A stretch of DNA of 64,000 nt from Cloeon dipterum (GCF_949628265.1 NC_088787.1:23612501-23676500), one strand, 5' to 3'. Shown: positions 1 through 13,357, numbered from the stretch's first letter. Numbers and translations are program-made. Notes: generated from the sequence alone by a model not told the origin.

Positions 1-382
1 TCGCACTCTCAACTAAAATTTATTCAATTTTCATTTGATTTGTTGCCAGGTTTCGCAAACCAGTTTTTTTATCGGAATTTTCAGTTTTTTCTTGCAAATT
101 GTTATGCAAATTTTAACATGTTCCAAAAACTCAAGCATCTGTTAACATAATTGTTAGATAAACTATAATATGAGTTTTAAAAAATCAAGTTTACACGTTC
201 GAATAAAAAATATTTATTTTCTAACTTATAAATTAATTTTCCATGTTCTATGTTTCATTTGGAGCAAAATTTGACCTTTTTAGGGGAGGGGGTCAAAATT
301 GGAAACTAGCTGGATCGTTGGTTCTTCTGACTGGTTTTTAGTGAAATTTTCCTGTTGTTCAGTAGACGATTCGTGTGGTTTA
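1..382. other. AT-rich gene-free DNA
   Basis: The stretch is AT-rich with many homopolymer runs. I see no conserved coding motif, RNA gene or repeat structure in it. It runs into the 3' end of a LINE fragment at about 383. Confidence 0.5.
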
Positions 383-660
383 CTATTATGGCTGTTTATT
401 CTCACAATTTGTCGGTACATCGCAGGTCAGTTTACAAATGGGGGTAAAAGCATGCGAGAAGGGCGACACTTCTGGAAAACAAGTTGCTAAGACTGTCCAG
501 GAGGACAACACCGAAGTGAGCCCAGACTAGTAAAATCATAATAAAAAAACATCATAGTAATCACACATTAAAATCTTGCTGTCATATACGCCTTACAGAG
601 GGAAGGAAACTGTGCCGCAGAGCAGTCCTTTAGTGCAGGTGGCATATCATTTCACTCTTA
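383..660 (-). mobile_element. LINE 3'-end fragment (family A, copy 1)
   Basis: Read on the minus strand this matches the 3' part of the better-preserved copy at 60,731-61,204. Shared blocks are the CTGTCCAGGAGGACA stretch, the block around GCCCAGACTAGTA, and the terminal TTGTGAGAATAAACA that precedes the element's 3' tail. Only the last codons of the LINE ORF and its 3' UTR remain. This is the usual outcome of 5'-truncated target-primed insertion. It is diverged, so probably old. Confidence 0.75.
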
Positions 661-3600
661 TACACCTCTAGTTTAAACTTTATCATTCGAAAAGTTGCAA
701 CACTAACCCAAGAGGTGTGTTTATTGCTTTTAATATCGAATACATGTAATCCATTTCCGCCCTTTTAACAGAGAGCGACGGAGGTATAGCTGCAGACTCA
801 GGCGTTAACCGCGAATTATGAATTTTACAGGCGTTGCTGATCTGGGCCGTGGACGGAATACCAAGGCAGCACACGCACCCCGAAAACACCCAGCGAAAAC
901 AATCACGGCCAAGTGTATTTTTTCTCGGCAGCGTGCGCGATTTCTTTTGCGCCGCGCGAGCAGTTTGCGGGTAAATGGTTTATAAGAGTGCTCGTAATGC
1001 TCGGCGAGATTGTCTCGAATGGATTTGGTATGTAAAACACACACTTTGGCTCGTGTGTGCGCGCTTGCTCCTCGCAAATTGCATTAAAAGTGGGAACGTG
1101 CGAGGGAGCCGAGAGAGTCAGCCGCCCAGAAAAATGGTATAATGGCCAGTTTCGGCGCTCGATTTGTCATTTCCATTGCTCGCCACAGCCGATGCTAACA
1201 CGCCACCAACTGCAGTCAACCTGTGCACTTGATCCGGTTAGATTATAGACATAAATTCTTGGATAGATTAATTTGGCGAAATATTGCAAATTGCTGGATG
1301 GTAAAGTTATCCATGGATAATTTTAGAAAATTGAGGATAGCTCTTGTATCAAAAATTTCAATTGCCATAATTAATTTGTCTAAACTGCATTACCTTTATT
1401 AAATTTGCTTTAAATTTTGTATTGGAAAGAAATATCAAACTTCTTAAAGTTGGAATGTAACGAAGCAAATAGTTGTCCTTTTAAAAAATTAAATCTAAAA
1501 CCATTTTGCCTTTCGTCCTGAATATTTTGTTTTGAGGTTTATAACTGCTTTTTGAAAATGACCAATCTTTTAAAAAGGTTTGGCAATATTTTTTCATATA
1601 TTCTACAAATTTATAAATCCGGCTGAGCTGGTATTTCTGAATAAATTCAACACTTTGCTCAACGTGTCGAGCTGAAAAGTTTTGAACGTAACCACAAAAT
1701 TTCTACTCAAGGAGAAAAACTGGAACAAGCTAACAAGAGTAACAAGATCCAACAAGCAGTTTGCTGATAAAACTAGAAAACTGCGTTGCATATCACGAGA
1801 CGCAGCAGGTAATTCCGCTAAAAGCCGGCAGCGAATATCGAAATGTCCAATGAGAGCAATAGTGGAGGCAAAAGTATAGCGCGAGTGCAGAATTTACTTT
1901 GTGTAAACTTTGTTCAATGCGGCTGGGGAGCAGTGGATGGGGATATATACGCTCGTTGTTTAATGCCAAACACACGCGGCGGCCACCGCTCTCTCTAATA
2001 ATATTATTCCATCAACAATAATAGAGCACGTAATAACCTACTACACACACGCCGAAAGCGAGATAAGAACGAAAAAATCGTGTATAGCTAGCGCCGGGGC
2101 TACAAACTAATAATGAGAGAAACTGCCACTGAATGACCACTAGGGGTGCCACTTTACCCTACTCTATTATAGGGGTGAAAAAAAGATAAAAGGGAAAGGG
2201 TTTACCAATTAAGCAATAATTCGCAAAAATAAATCCCACAGGTTTTGTGAGGTGGGTGAGAATTAGTGATTTTGGTTTTGATTGAAGGTCACAGGTCGAG
2301 GATTCATTAATGTAAGAAAAACAAGGAATGCCTGATTTTTTCTTCCGATCTTTTGTGTTTTCGAATAAAACTGAAATAAAAGTTTTTGTTAGAAAGGGGA
2401 AACACTGTAAATTTAATAAAAATTTCATACTCTTCAGAAACATTATTTAGGTTTTTGCTACATTTAGGCTCTTTGGAAAAGTGCCAATTTTTAAAACCTC
2501 TTGATTGATAATAGAAATCAGGTTATGACAAAGCTCTAGAACCTTGACTTTTTTATTTTTTGTGTGGTTTGCCCTTTATTTAATGCTGATTTTGTTTCCA
2601 AATTTAAGGATGGAATATTTAACCAATTCCTGTAACCCTTGCCTATGATATTAAGATAAGGCGAGTTTACTGTTTCTAGCTGAATGAAGTAACGTTACGA
2701 AAGTTCCAGAGAGTTTGAAATGAGAGTGGAAGGTTAATTTGATTTGGTTCGTAGAATTGAAATTTTTGCTGCCTTTGGGAAATCGAAACCCACTACAATG
2801 TGGGATTTTTGTGGCTTTCCTTAAAAGATGATTAATTTATACGCAAACGTTGTGATTTCAACTCTTCACATTTAATTCGACGGTTCTCAAGTTCATGAGC
2901 TCATGCACATATCTATAATTTTCTGTGTTTCTATCTGATAAATTTATTCAATTTTTTGAGTTATTTTTGTCTCCAACAATTTAGAAAATCACGCAGCTGA
3001 ACTTTGAAGTGAAATTAGTCTGTACCATAACTCTTGTCCTTTTACTAACAAAATATTGCATAGGCACATAAAAGTTTTATTTCCCCTGGTTACCCTACTG
3101 CTCACGAATGCTCACGCGTGAGCGGTCTCTTTATCAATCCGAGCGCTTTTTGTTCTTTACAGACCCATCATTATGAGTACGACTGCCACTCTCTTTCTCT
3201 TTCTCTCTTGTATATAATTCCATCTGATAAGAATGCGTCTTACGTCATGCTAATGATTATGACCCAGTTATGTTATGCTGCTGCCTATGCGGTTGCCTCA
3301 ACGGGCCAATTTCGCCAACGAGCACGCGGATTTATCGCGCCAACGGAAAACACACATCGACAGGCAAGCAAGCAGGACCCCAATTATTTGGTGCCAATCG
3401 CTTTTCCCTGCTCTCCCTTAATGAGCATTCGACAAATTACACAGCATGTGCACACACGCAGACGTCTGTTTGCGCACGCTATTTTAGGGAACATGTGGCT
3501 GAAAATGTGGAAATTTTTATTCAATTTTAAAATAAATCAATTAAATTGTAATCATCCAAGAGAAGATGTATTTATAAATTTTAGAAACGCTAGTAAAGGT

Positions 3601-3734
3601 GGAGTATTTTTTATTATTAATTTACATTTTATGGTGCATAAACGTTGAGGAACGTAATCTGAGGGACAGCGCTGGGTGCTCTTGCTATTTTACGATGCTA
3701 AAAAGGAAGTGACATTCCTTCAAATTTTACCATT
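661..3734. other. Gene-free region with GC-rich patches
   Basis: About 3 kb without a recognisable gene. Patches at about 840-1,240 and 1,900-2,110 are richer in GC and CpG than the AT-rich surroundings. A 176-codon frame at 3,118-3,648 begins without ATG and has no recognisable domain, so it was not called. Cis-regulatory DNA or intron of a neighbouring gene is possible but unproven. Confidence 0.4.
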
Positions 3735-4165
3735 TTTTTGCTCTTTTTATCCCTGTCCGAGGACCGGGAAGGGCGCGCACTGCACTAGCACGAATGCTGA
3801 AACCCGCGGGTCCTAAAATAACACCGCGAACGGATAACATGGGCGCACCAGGCCGCACAGGGACCCAGCCCACTCAAGGGCCACTTGTCTCCGCACGAAG
3901 GACTTTTTTTGAAACGCTAGACATTTGCCCCGTGAAGCCAAATCACGCATGCTGGAAAGGTGCGAACCAGCAAGTAGCGAGTCGGCGCCGGTGCGCCTCC
4001 CAGCCCGTTGAGCAATTTGAGCACTTCATCGAGTCACTAAACTAACCACTTTTTGCCATCTCTGACATTGGGTAGCCAGTATTAGATCTCCGAACTGCTC
4101 AAATACCTCCCATTGCTATGACACTGCTGAGAGTGCCTTAACAATGCGAGCCAACGGGCTGGTTT
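3735..4165 (+). repeat. Dispersed repeat family B, most complete copy
   Basis: About 430 bp, relatively GC-rich, and recurring elsewhere in the window. The copy at 35,885-36,205 shares GTCGGCGCCGGTGCGC, CATCTCTGACATTGGG and CTCCCATTGC in the same order. The copy at 53,600-53,990 shares CGAACGGATAACATGGGCGC (with one mismatch) and the terminal GAGCCAACGG. A short piece lies at 47,030-47,110. No long ORF, terminal repeats or poly(A) tail are evident, so the class is unresolved. A SINE, a solo terminal repeat or a non-autonomous DNA element all remain possible. Confidence 0.7.
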
Positions 4166-6819
4166 TATAACTGAAGTTTTCAACACATCATTTTCAGCTC
4201 AAACGATCAAGTTACCAATAAGATGATATCAGCTTGAAACATTTAAATCATTCAGGTACCTCACGAACAACACTGCCTAAAATTTATTAAAATTAGAGTA
4301 CTTAATCAATCCAGAGGGAACCATTACTTAATTTTCTATCCGCATTAAATCGAGAAGATGGAATGAATAATGAATCAAGTTAAAAATCAAAGCAAGAAGG
4401 GGTACTCTCGTTGGTAATAAGAACCAATGTTTGCCCGTTTGCCCCCTTTTGCTCTCTTTCTCTCGTCACAATGGAATGATCAGCGGTTATTATTTCAAGA
4501 GCCACCCCTGCGGGCGCGATGAAAAATAAATTACGCGCGCACCGTGACGTGATTCGATTGCACAAAGCCACCCACCATTTTTCACTGTGAATTGACTCGT
4601 TCATTTGCTCGTTCGCTCGTTCGTCGCCGGTCGGTCGGGGTGAATCAACAGAGTCAGAGCAGTGTATAACCGTCGCCCTGATACAATAATTAATGGAACA
4701 ACCCGATTATTATTGCCGCGAAGAGATTAATGCTGTTCTGGCGCCCCATCAACTTGAATCTCTCTCGTGATGAGAGAAGTGAGATGGAATTAATTCGATA
4801 GTTTCCTCGACTGTTTATTTGTTTGAATTTGCAAACATAACTCAACGTATGCCACATGTATTGATGAAATTCTGCTAGGGAAAAGATGAAATCTCACAGG
4901 CATCACCTTTTTGCCTGAAAAAGAGGTAAAACCCTGACAGCTCAATGGAAACAAAAAATTAATAAATTATTCGCATCGCGGCCATCACACACTCACTTTT
5001 ATTATCTGCTGTAAGGGTATAAAATAACAATTTGTAATGCATCACGCGAAATGTCTTTTAATCAAAAACAGCGTTTGAAATAATATGAAGCTATATATAT
5101 GGACAGGTCTCAATTTTTTAAATAATTTAAAACATCGTTAGTAAAGTAATTGAACCGAAACATGATCCTAGATTTATGAAGCTTGCAGAAAGCGTTTTAT
5201 CGATGAATTTTGAGGCCACGTGAGCGAAGATTAGAGACAAAGGCCTGGCGCTGAGAGGACGCGATTAAATTAGCATCAGTGCGGTGTGCTCGGACACAAT
5301 GCAAAATCAATGCGAAGCGGCTGGGGGCGAGAAATCAGATCAGCAGCCATTGCTAGGTGCTCGGCCGGCTAGCTATTATTTATGGGCCGCAAATAGGCAG
5401 CACGAACGGGCGGAGGGGTGGCCAGGGGTGGCTGCTCAATTATTGTACCTCGCGCACGCCGCATTTGCATATGAACGGATGCGCGGCGCCGATTGCTAAT
5501 GACTCGAAAGTGGCCGAAAAACCATTAGCGGCACACACTCTCTCTTTGGCGCGGGGAAAAAGAATTATTCTCCTGGGTATTCTAGCCCCCTTGCGGTTCC
5601 CCTGCGGCTTTCTTGCTCTAAGTGAACTGATGCAATCGTAAAATAGCTCTCTTTTCACTATTAGACTCCACGCCAGGAAGGAGGAAAGTGCTCAGTTCAA
5701 ACGGAGCTTTATTTTCATCTTGTTGTTTAAAAACAATATTTTGAGACTTGAACTATTTTCAAATTGTTTTCAGCAAAACGGGTGATTAACTGCATCACTT
5801 TTTTCAATAGCCTCCAGGACTAAGGGAATAATTATAGATGTTGATAAAATCAGTAAATAGCTATTTTTAAAATGTTAAATTCTAAGATTGCTGCAAGGAA
5901 GCCGCAAAATCGAAATGAATTCATTAAGTTTGGAAGTCAATACAGAATTGGGTCGCTGTTTTTTTCCTTTTAAATTCGAGTCTCTTTTGTTTCCATTAAT
6001 ATCAGGACAAAAAATATTAACTTCTCGAATCTATCCCCTCAATAGAGGTCAATTTATAAATACTTTATCAGAAATGGAGGATACTATGCTGTCCATTTTT
6101 TGCTTCAATTCGCCTTTTCCACGGCGTGCAAGGATAATTAATCGGCGCCAAGCAAAATGAGCGCGGCAAAAAGAGTCATTTTGCGCTCAATTGTGCGCTC
6201 ATTTGAGGCGGAGCGGTGCTTTGTTCGCGGCACCAAAAACAAAAGGAAAGAGACTCCAGGCCTTAATTCACGTCGTCAAACGTCTCTCTTTTGTGCGCGT
6301 TGCACGCAGCGGCAACGTTTAATTCACACCTCTTCATATTTCGCTGCCCCTCGAGAATGCTTCCATTCTCACTCTCGGCAATAACACGGCCGGCGTTGAT
6401 GTAGCGACACCGCTTTTCACTCTAGGCCGGAACACAGGATTACCCTTTAATTCCGCAGTCCAGGAATAATAATCGAGACCGATGTCAACAAGCACGAGTT
6501 TCGGACGGGAGGCAGCAAAAAGACATTGGTGCTTTGGAACTAGTTTACATTTTATACATGGGCTATGGGCTGTAAAATAATAAAGCTAAACTCAAAATTT
6601 ATATCGGATTTGCAAATAAATTCAGACTTTCCTCAAGAAACATTTTAGCTATTTGTTTGACACTATATATAGGATTGTAAATAAAATTAATGTAAAAGGT
6701 AAATAGGAATTGGGTGCTTATTTTTTAGTTTCGTTTTCCTTCATATTGGCAAATCTTCATTTTTTGTTATGGAATGTAAAATTAATAAATATACATCTTA
6801 AGTCAAACACATCTGGTAA
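4166..6819. other. Gene-free region, alternating AT-rich and CpG-rich blocks
   Basis: No gene recognised. CpG-rich, short-motif-rich blocks occur near 4,440-4,680, 5,200-5,650 and 6,110-6,560 in an AT-rich background. The block near 4,600 carries short iterated CGTTCG units. Several open frames overlap each other on both strands here, which is typical of GC-rich non-coding DNA rather than exons. Confidence 0.4.
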
Positions 6820-7015
6820 ACAAGTGGTTTAAGTGACTAACAAAGACCCTGTCCACGAAGACAAATCCGAAGTTAGTCCAGACTAATGCAAAAACAAATA
6901 AGGTATCATGAAAAAGGAAATAAAAAACCTGTTTGCACATACGCCTTGCAGAGAGAGGGAAACTGTGCCGCAGAGCAGTCTTCCAGAGCGGGCGGCGTAT
7001 CTTTCCACATCCACA
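6820..7015 (-). mobile_element. LINE 3'-end fragment (family A, copy 2)
   Basis: On the minus strand this repeats the 3' region seen at 383-660 and 60,731-61,204. The shared blocks are CCCTGTCCACGAAGACA-like sequence, GTCCAGACTA, and the GAGAGGGAAACTGTGCCGCA segment that encodes the last residues of the LINE ORF. It is 5'-truncated and diverged. The ATA-type tail of the other copies is not clearly retained. Confidence 0.7.
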
Positions 7016-8163
7016 TTTTCAAATATAGTTCCCAATATTTGATTGCTAATAATGTAACGTGTCACTATGAACCAAGTAATGTTTGTAGGTGTAAATTCTG
7101 TGGCGAGACTTGTGAAAAATATCATATCCAAAAGAAAATTACTTTGAGAGCAGCAGTGAAAATTTGTAAAAATCGATTAACCTTTTGATGTAGAGTGTTG
7201 TACCGCATATTTTGCGTTTAATAAACCATTAATAATAATATTTGATTTCTTGCAAGAGACACGTGAAGTCTAAATAACTTATTAAAACACCAACTTTCAT
7301 GATATATCTGTTGTAAAATTACCAACTAATTGAGGCCTTTTAAATTTAATTGCAGCAAAATATGAAGTTTGTTACCTTCAGGAAAAATTTCCGGCAATTC
7401 AATGCTTTTATTCAATGGAAATCGATTGTTTGACTTAAAATGCCATTAAATTTAAAGGGGAACCAAGGGGAACTACTTTATCCTTGGTGAAAGAAATAAG
7501 TCTATATATTTAGTTATATTAATTTATTTCACTGATATATAAAACATACAAAAAAAGTGAAATAGGCACATGCACAAAGCAAACATGTCGCTGAAACGTC
7601 GGCAAATTAAAAGAGTTGGTAGATTTCCTGGCTTCCGAATTCCGATCTTATTTAATATGTATTTTAAAGATGCATTGAAATGCTGGACATTTTCATCAAA
7701 GCTAACATATGTCTTTATTTCTCTATACTAGTATAAAAAAGCATCGTTAAAATTCTACAGAAAAATTAGTATTTTTAGTTATAGTTTCTTTAAGTCTACT
7801 ATTTCCCGTTTTTCCACTCCACTCAATTAAGTTAATTAAAAAATTGTTGCCCATAACAAATAATAGACTTATTTATAATTGGCCATGCTCCTTTTAGTTG
7901 TGCAGCGACGAGGAACAACTCAATTTGATGACGAGTTTGTGCTGTTCTGGGGCGAAAGACTGACAGAAAACGCGGCTGGAGGCGTGATTCCCTGGCGAGA
8001 CGAGTGCGAGCGCGTTGCGTGTTTATTCATTCCGCATGCATTAGACGGCGACAAGGCGAAATTCCGGCGGCGATGTTTGGGCGCAAACAGAAAACTGATA
8101 CACGGCTCGTCTCGCTTTACAAGAGGAAATCTGCTCGCTATCTATCTGCGGTGCGGGCGGGCG
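7016..8163. other. Gene-free region
   Basis: AT-rich to about 7,860, then a GC-rich patch leading into the foldback element. Overlapping open frames at 7,879-8,291 run into that element and have no family resemblance, so they are not called as genes. Confidence 0.4.
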
Positions 8164-8437
8164 CAGGGGGCTACCACTCTTATGGGCCGAACTCGTTCCC
8201 GCTAAGAGCTTTCCCCCCCAACCGTTGGTGTCGCGTCGGTCGCTTTAAAACAGGTCTTATGGCGGCCATATACGGTGTTTTGTGGGCGTAACTTTGTGAC
8301 GTCATAAAGTTACGCCCCCCAAAACACCGCATATGGCGGCCATAACCCTGTTTTAAAGCGACCGACGCGACACCAACGGTTGGGGGGGAAAGCTCTTAGC
8401 GGGAACGAGTTCGGCCCATAAGAGTGGTAGCCCCCTG
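8164..8437. mobile_element. Foldback MITE with 8-bp target-site duplication
   Basis: A near-perfect palindrome of 274 bp. The left arm begins CAGGGGGCTACCACTCTTAT and the right arm ends with its reverse complement. The arms meet around TTTGTGACGTCATAAA near 8,300 with almost no loop. The element is flanked on both sides by GGCGGGCG (8,156-8,163 and 8,438-8,445), an exact 8-bp target-site duplication. An 8-bp duplication with ends starting CAGGG fits a non-autonomous hAT element. A P-superfamily MITE is the alternative, because the target is GC-rich and does not match the usual hAT target consensus. The arms differ at only a few positions, which suggests a fairly recent insertion. It has no coding capacity. 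Confidence 0.9.
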
Positions 8438-8445
8438 GGCGGGCG

Positions 8446-9462
8446 GCAGTGAGTGTGTTTCTCTGCTTCATCCATCCTCAGGGATGGCAGGGAGAGTGAG
8501 CGACCACGGATTCATAAACGCGCTGCCTGCCTGTCAGTCAGTCAGTCGGTAGATTGACGCACGCACCGATCGCTTTATTTATTAGCTTTTCTGCTCCTTT
8601 CAAAGCTGCGCGGCTCGTGTAATACGCCGATTTTTCACCCCCCGCTCGCGCAACCCACCGTCATCATTACTCCCCCCAGCTGGCGGCTCGCGATTGACGG
8701 CGTAATTTTTTCTGCCGCTGTCGAACGCGCGTATAATTACATAATTGACTTTTGCGCGTCTGTTTATCCGACCGACAGTCGTGCTCGGTTGAATTTTTCA
8801 TGTTGACATTCCAAATATTGGCTTCGAGACGGGAGCGCGGCTCAAAATTCACGCTGTTTATGTTTCGCTCGCAAATACTGCGCGGTGCTCAACTCGCACA
8901 CACGCGTGTCTGATCAGGCTGCAAATATTTGCACAATGGAAATTCGATTTTGCCGAGAAATGTTCGCAGAATTCTCCACTCGGCTGGATATTTAAGCTAA
9001 TTCGCCTGGTCATCCGCAGGCGATCCAATCATCAAGCATTACAACGGTAATTCTAAATTTTAAAGAAAACATCTCATGCTGGACATGAAGCAGATGAGGC
9101 GAAAGGAAAGTTATTTTTGGAAAGCTGAAAACAGCAGATATGGAATTGATGGAAAATAGCTCATCGTGTTTCGATTGAGGACTGATAATAACTCAGAGTC
9201 AGAAGGTATAGGAAGATCATGAATCGGGCTACAACCAGAAGACGAGGCTAGTGAAGCAAGGAATTTCTGGTGAAAAATAAACCACTCACCATACACTGAA
9301 AAATATGTTTCTTATTTCAACTCACATATTATGACATCATCGTGTGCATATACCTTCATTGGCATCTACCAACTATTTACAATTAAAGTTTTTTGAAATA
9401 GTAAGGATAATATGCCTGACGACATTGGAGTTTTGACTTTTTTACTTCCATGTCAACTTCAT
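8446..9462. other. Gene-free region
   Basis: GC-rich to about 8,950, with repeated CAGTCAGTCAGTCGG-type units near 8,535 and homeodomain-type ATAATTA cores. It is AT-rich after that. No gene is recognised. Confidence 0.4.
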
Positions 9463-9702
9463 TCATGTACACATTTGGGTATTAAGGACTAAATCAGTCA
9501 GTTTTGTCGGAGTACGTGAGAGTTTTCTCGGGACCGCGGCGATAAGCAGTGACCTGTCCACATAGCCACGCAAAAGTATTAGGATATTCGCATAAGGTGG
9601 CGGCCTGCACGTCCACACCTGCGTATTGGCGTGAAGCACCTGCAAGTTTAGTGCCGTGATGCAACCCTGATAGTTTAAGATATTATTAACATAAAAAATC
9701 AA
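9463..9702 (-). pseudogene. Possible PIF/Harbinger transposase scrap
   Basis: A 79-codon open frame whose N-terminal part contains ALNLQVLHANTQVW. This loosely resembles the INVQ-x-V-x-DA segment in the DDE nuclease domain of PIF/Harbinger transposases. The following VDRSLLIAAVPRKLSR stretch is not diagnostic. There is no start context, no flanking terminal repeats and no second half of the protein, so at most this is an old fragment. It could be a chance match. Confidence 0.25.
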
Positions 9703-12700
9703 AAATCTATTTGTTCAATATGTATTTTTGGCTAAATAAGGCAATTAAATTATCCTTGGTGGTTTTCGCATAAAAGTTTTATTTTTAGGACACGATTCAA
9801 GTTCAAGAAAATTGTAGTCCAAACAAATTAACACCAAGTACGAGTGAATTGATGAAACAGATTTGATGTTGTATTTCAATCAGTGCTCTCACTATTAGTG
9901 CGTAAGCAGCTGAGGATCTTCACAGGACACGGCTTATTATTTACATCCCAGTATATTTGCTCTTTATATTGATATGTGCAAATTGGTCGTTTCACGATAA
10001 TAACTGAATCCAAGACCAACTTACTCAAAATCACTATTAAAGGGAATTTCAAAGAGAAAACCAAACGCTTTCTGCACTATTTTGGTTCCATCCCTGGTGG
10101 CAGACGCAATAATTAGTTCCTCCGCCATTCACACAGCCAAGCCCGAAAGCATCCTGGATCTATGAGCGACAGCGCTCTTTTGAGAGCTTAAAACTCATCA
10201 CAAGTTGGGAACGATAAAAATGCGTGTTTTTCGTCAATGGATTCGCTTAAAACGAGAGATAAAGTGTCAATGGCAGCGATGGCTACTCGCCCGCGCGTGG
10301 TTTGTAATTGTATGCACAAAAGCAAAAGGTCGCGCCGAGTGCTGGCGTTTTGTTTGCTTTGTGAGCTCGCGGCGGTCGGTGGCGCGCGAGTGCTTGATAT
10401 TTTATTAGGCCCATAATATTCGGAATGTGGCGGCGGCGAGCGTTAAACAGCGCTCGTTAAAAACGTATATCGTTGTTGCAACGCGCTTTACGACGACTTC
10501 CTTCTCCGCGACACTCGCACACATTATTCTTATTACACTCTCACTCACTCTCCACTTACGCCCATTGACGACACTTATTATTTGCGCACCAGATAGTATT
10601 ATACTCGTTAACGGCAGGCAATTTTGCGCCTGAGGAGTTGCGAATTGAGCGCCGCGCCGAGTGTTAAGTGGATGGCGGCTAATAACAACTTCAGATTCAT
10701 TGTCAGTTCGAATTTCCATGCTCAGGATGGCCCTATCAATGCGTGGAGATTTTTGCAATGTACGCAGGTGGAAGATGCTCTCAGGAATCTCCTGTGTGCA
10801 GTATGCGCGTGAGCTGTTGTTAATTAATTAATATTTTTAATAAATAAATATCTATCAATAGTATTCAAAAATTTCATTTGATTAGTTTTACTAAGTATAT
10901 TAAACAGGTTGAACAATATTTTTCATTGTGAACATCATGAGACATTTCTTTTTCTATGAAATAAATTCAAGCACAGATCAAACTGATGAACTTAATAGCT
11001 TAATAAGTCAACTGGCCTCTGCTGGGCAGTCTCTAGCTGCCTTCCACTAATCGAATACCATCATGCCGGTATGGATTTGACAAGACAAGGATCCCTTCTT
11101 TGTAGAGGTCGTTAAGCATATATGTGGTACTTTCATCAAAATGTTAGTTTGAATAACCTAATACTTGCTCAAAATGGCAATGAAACAGGTCTTGCAATAA
11201 GACAAAGACAGTCCAAAAACGTGCTGGACTGATTGGCCACATATGAAAGTTGAATTTGTGAACCCCAATCGTTTCTCGTGAACATGAGTCATACAGTATG
11301 CATAACAAAGCAATTTCCTTTCAATTTTGTTTAATCATTGTAGGATTTTCAAAAAATATAAAATAAAATATTAACTTCCATATTTAGCTGGTTGACTAAA
11401 TTTCCAGGAATATGTGTTTAAATTTTTCAAATAGCTTATTTAAATCTAGCAAAAATTCCTTTAGTTATTAAATTCAAAAATTATTTAATGAAACTTAAAG
11501 CCATGGAATAGATGTCCCTTGAAATCGATTTTCTTATGTGGTGTGGAAGATAGTGTGTTCAACGCAAGAATCCTCGAAAAACACACATATAGTGGGATGA
11601 AGAAATATTTCTGCTCGTCGTATCTTGCAGCATTTTTTTTACAAGCGGGCCGCGAGTCACGCGACCAAAATAAAGTGATAGCTCCGTATTACAAGGCTTA
11701 TACTCGTCGTTGAATATGATTATGGAACGTGCGGCGTGTGTGTGCATACGAGGATTTGAAGCCACACACTCGCGCGCTGCCCTGGCCGCGGCCAGCATGT
11801 TTGAATAAAAAGAAGTTTTCTCCCTCCCTGCGCTGTTATCACCGGGCGAGAGCGATTTTGGAAACGGCCTTGCCACCCTCTCCGAAACATATAGCGTGCC
11901 GCGCCGAAATATAAACACGAAATTCATTCCGCGCACTAGACACAACAGCTTCCGATTCTTGTCCGACTAAAACGTTTCCGCCCGCGTATTTCTGGAGGAT
12001 AATCACAGACGCGCGCACTTTTTCATCTTTTTTTTACAATCGTAAAGAGGTAGTGGAAAATTCTTTGCTGAAAATTGCGGTGGTGCGGTTCTTGTCCTTG
12101 TTTGACATTCAGCGGTTCTCTTATTCAAACACGCCTATGACCTCGGAAAATTTCACTACAAAACCACTGCTTTTTATGAATTGAATCCTATACATAAAAG
12201 TGCAATAAATCAATACTTTCTACTGTATATTTTATGGCCATTGTTTTTGAGAAGGACAAAATATTGCTGAATCAGCATTTAAAAATTTGCAACAGTATTT
12301 TATTTAAAAAAAAGTGTAATTATAAATGCTGTCGTGGCAGTTGATCAAATTTCCCAAAATTTTGAAAAATTCATATTTGTAAAAATTTTCGTCAAAATGA
12401 AATAGCCGAAGAGGAAAATTTTCAAAAAGGTTTAAACTATCAGGAAAACAACACGATTAGCTAACATTGAACTATATTGAAGAAAAAAAATATGATGGAC
12501 TGCACACTTGTAAGCCGTATAAAAATATAAAGAAACATGTGACATAAAACTCTATGATGTAACTTATAAAAATTCGCAACCCTGAATTTCAACCATATTC
12601 GAAGCCATTTTCATTCAGATAAATTTTTCAAATTTATTCATGAAGTAGAAGAAAATTTGTATATGCATACCTAGATGAAGCCATTAACTGCTGCCCTATC

Positions 12701-13357
12701 AAATAAAGTTTTCATGGCAAATAGTGCACTGTAATAATTATATATAATAAAGTTTCATAGGGATCGGAAGTGATGGGTCGCAGTTTTGCCCCTTAAATGC
12801 GTATCCTAGGTCCACAGTGATTCGGGGTCGTTTGGTCGGAGACACGGACATCACCTTTAAGGTCGGCCAAGCGGCTGCAGAGCAGGTTATGAGCACTTTG
12901 CATCGCAAATCAGGTGACACCCATTTCCTATGCTGTGCGGCCTAATGGCGGCCGACCGGTGCGGGGGACTTTGAGCCGGAAATCATGGAAATCATTCGGC
13001 GCCATCTGAATACAATCAGGCTTGCTGCAGGTAGATAGGTTGGAGAGCTGGAGAGAGATAGCGCGTTAAATATTCATCGGAGATTATACCTGGCTGCCCT
13101 GCCGAAACCGATTGTTATTTGTTGGGCGATCAAAGCGCTTCCTTTGTTTGTATTTGGAGCGAGTGGATGCAGGCAACAACTCACATTATGGAAAATTGAT
13201 CGCTCGCTCCGTGCAGCTCTGCTCACGTCAGAAAGCAAGAGCAATTTGCAATTACCGAGTATTGCGATTAAAGTCGAGGATTTCTCGCCAACGAGCAGCG
13301 CAGGTATCTCGCTCTCCGCTTTAATTAGTGCAATGGTAATCACAAACAATATTGAAT

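Noticed and set aside
3118-3648. 176-codon open frame in the first gene desert
   Set aside because: It starts at GTG without upstream context, is of low complexity in places, and shows no domain, signal peptide or splice structure of a known family.
7879-8291. Overlapping open frames entering the foldback element
   Set aside because: They end within the MITE arm, lack homology and result from GC-rich palindromic sequence.
11030-11240. Partial similarity between CATATATGTGGTACTTTCATC and a nearby inverted copy
   Set aside because: The match is short and imperfect, with no clear arms or duplication, so it is not called as an element.
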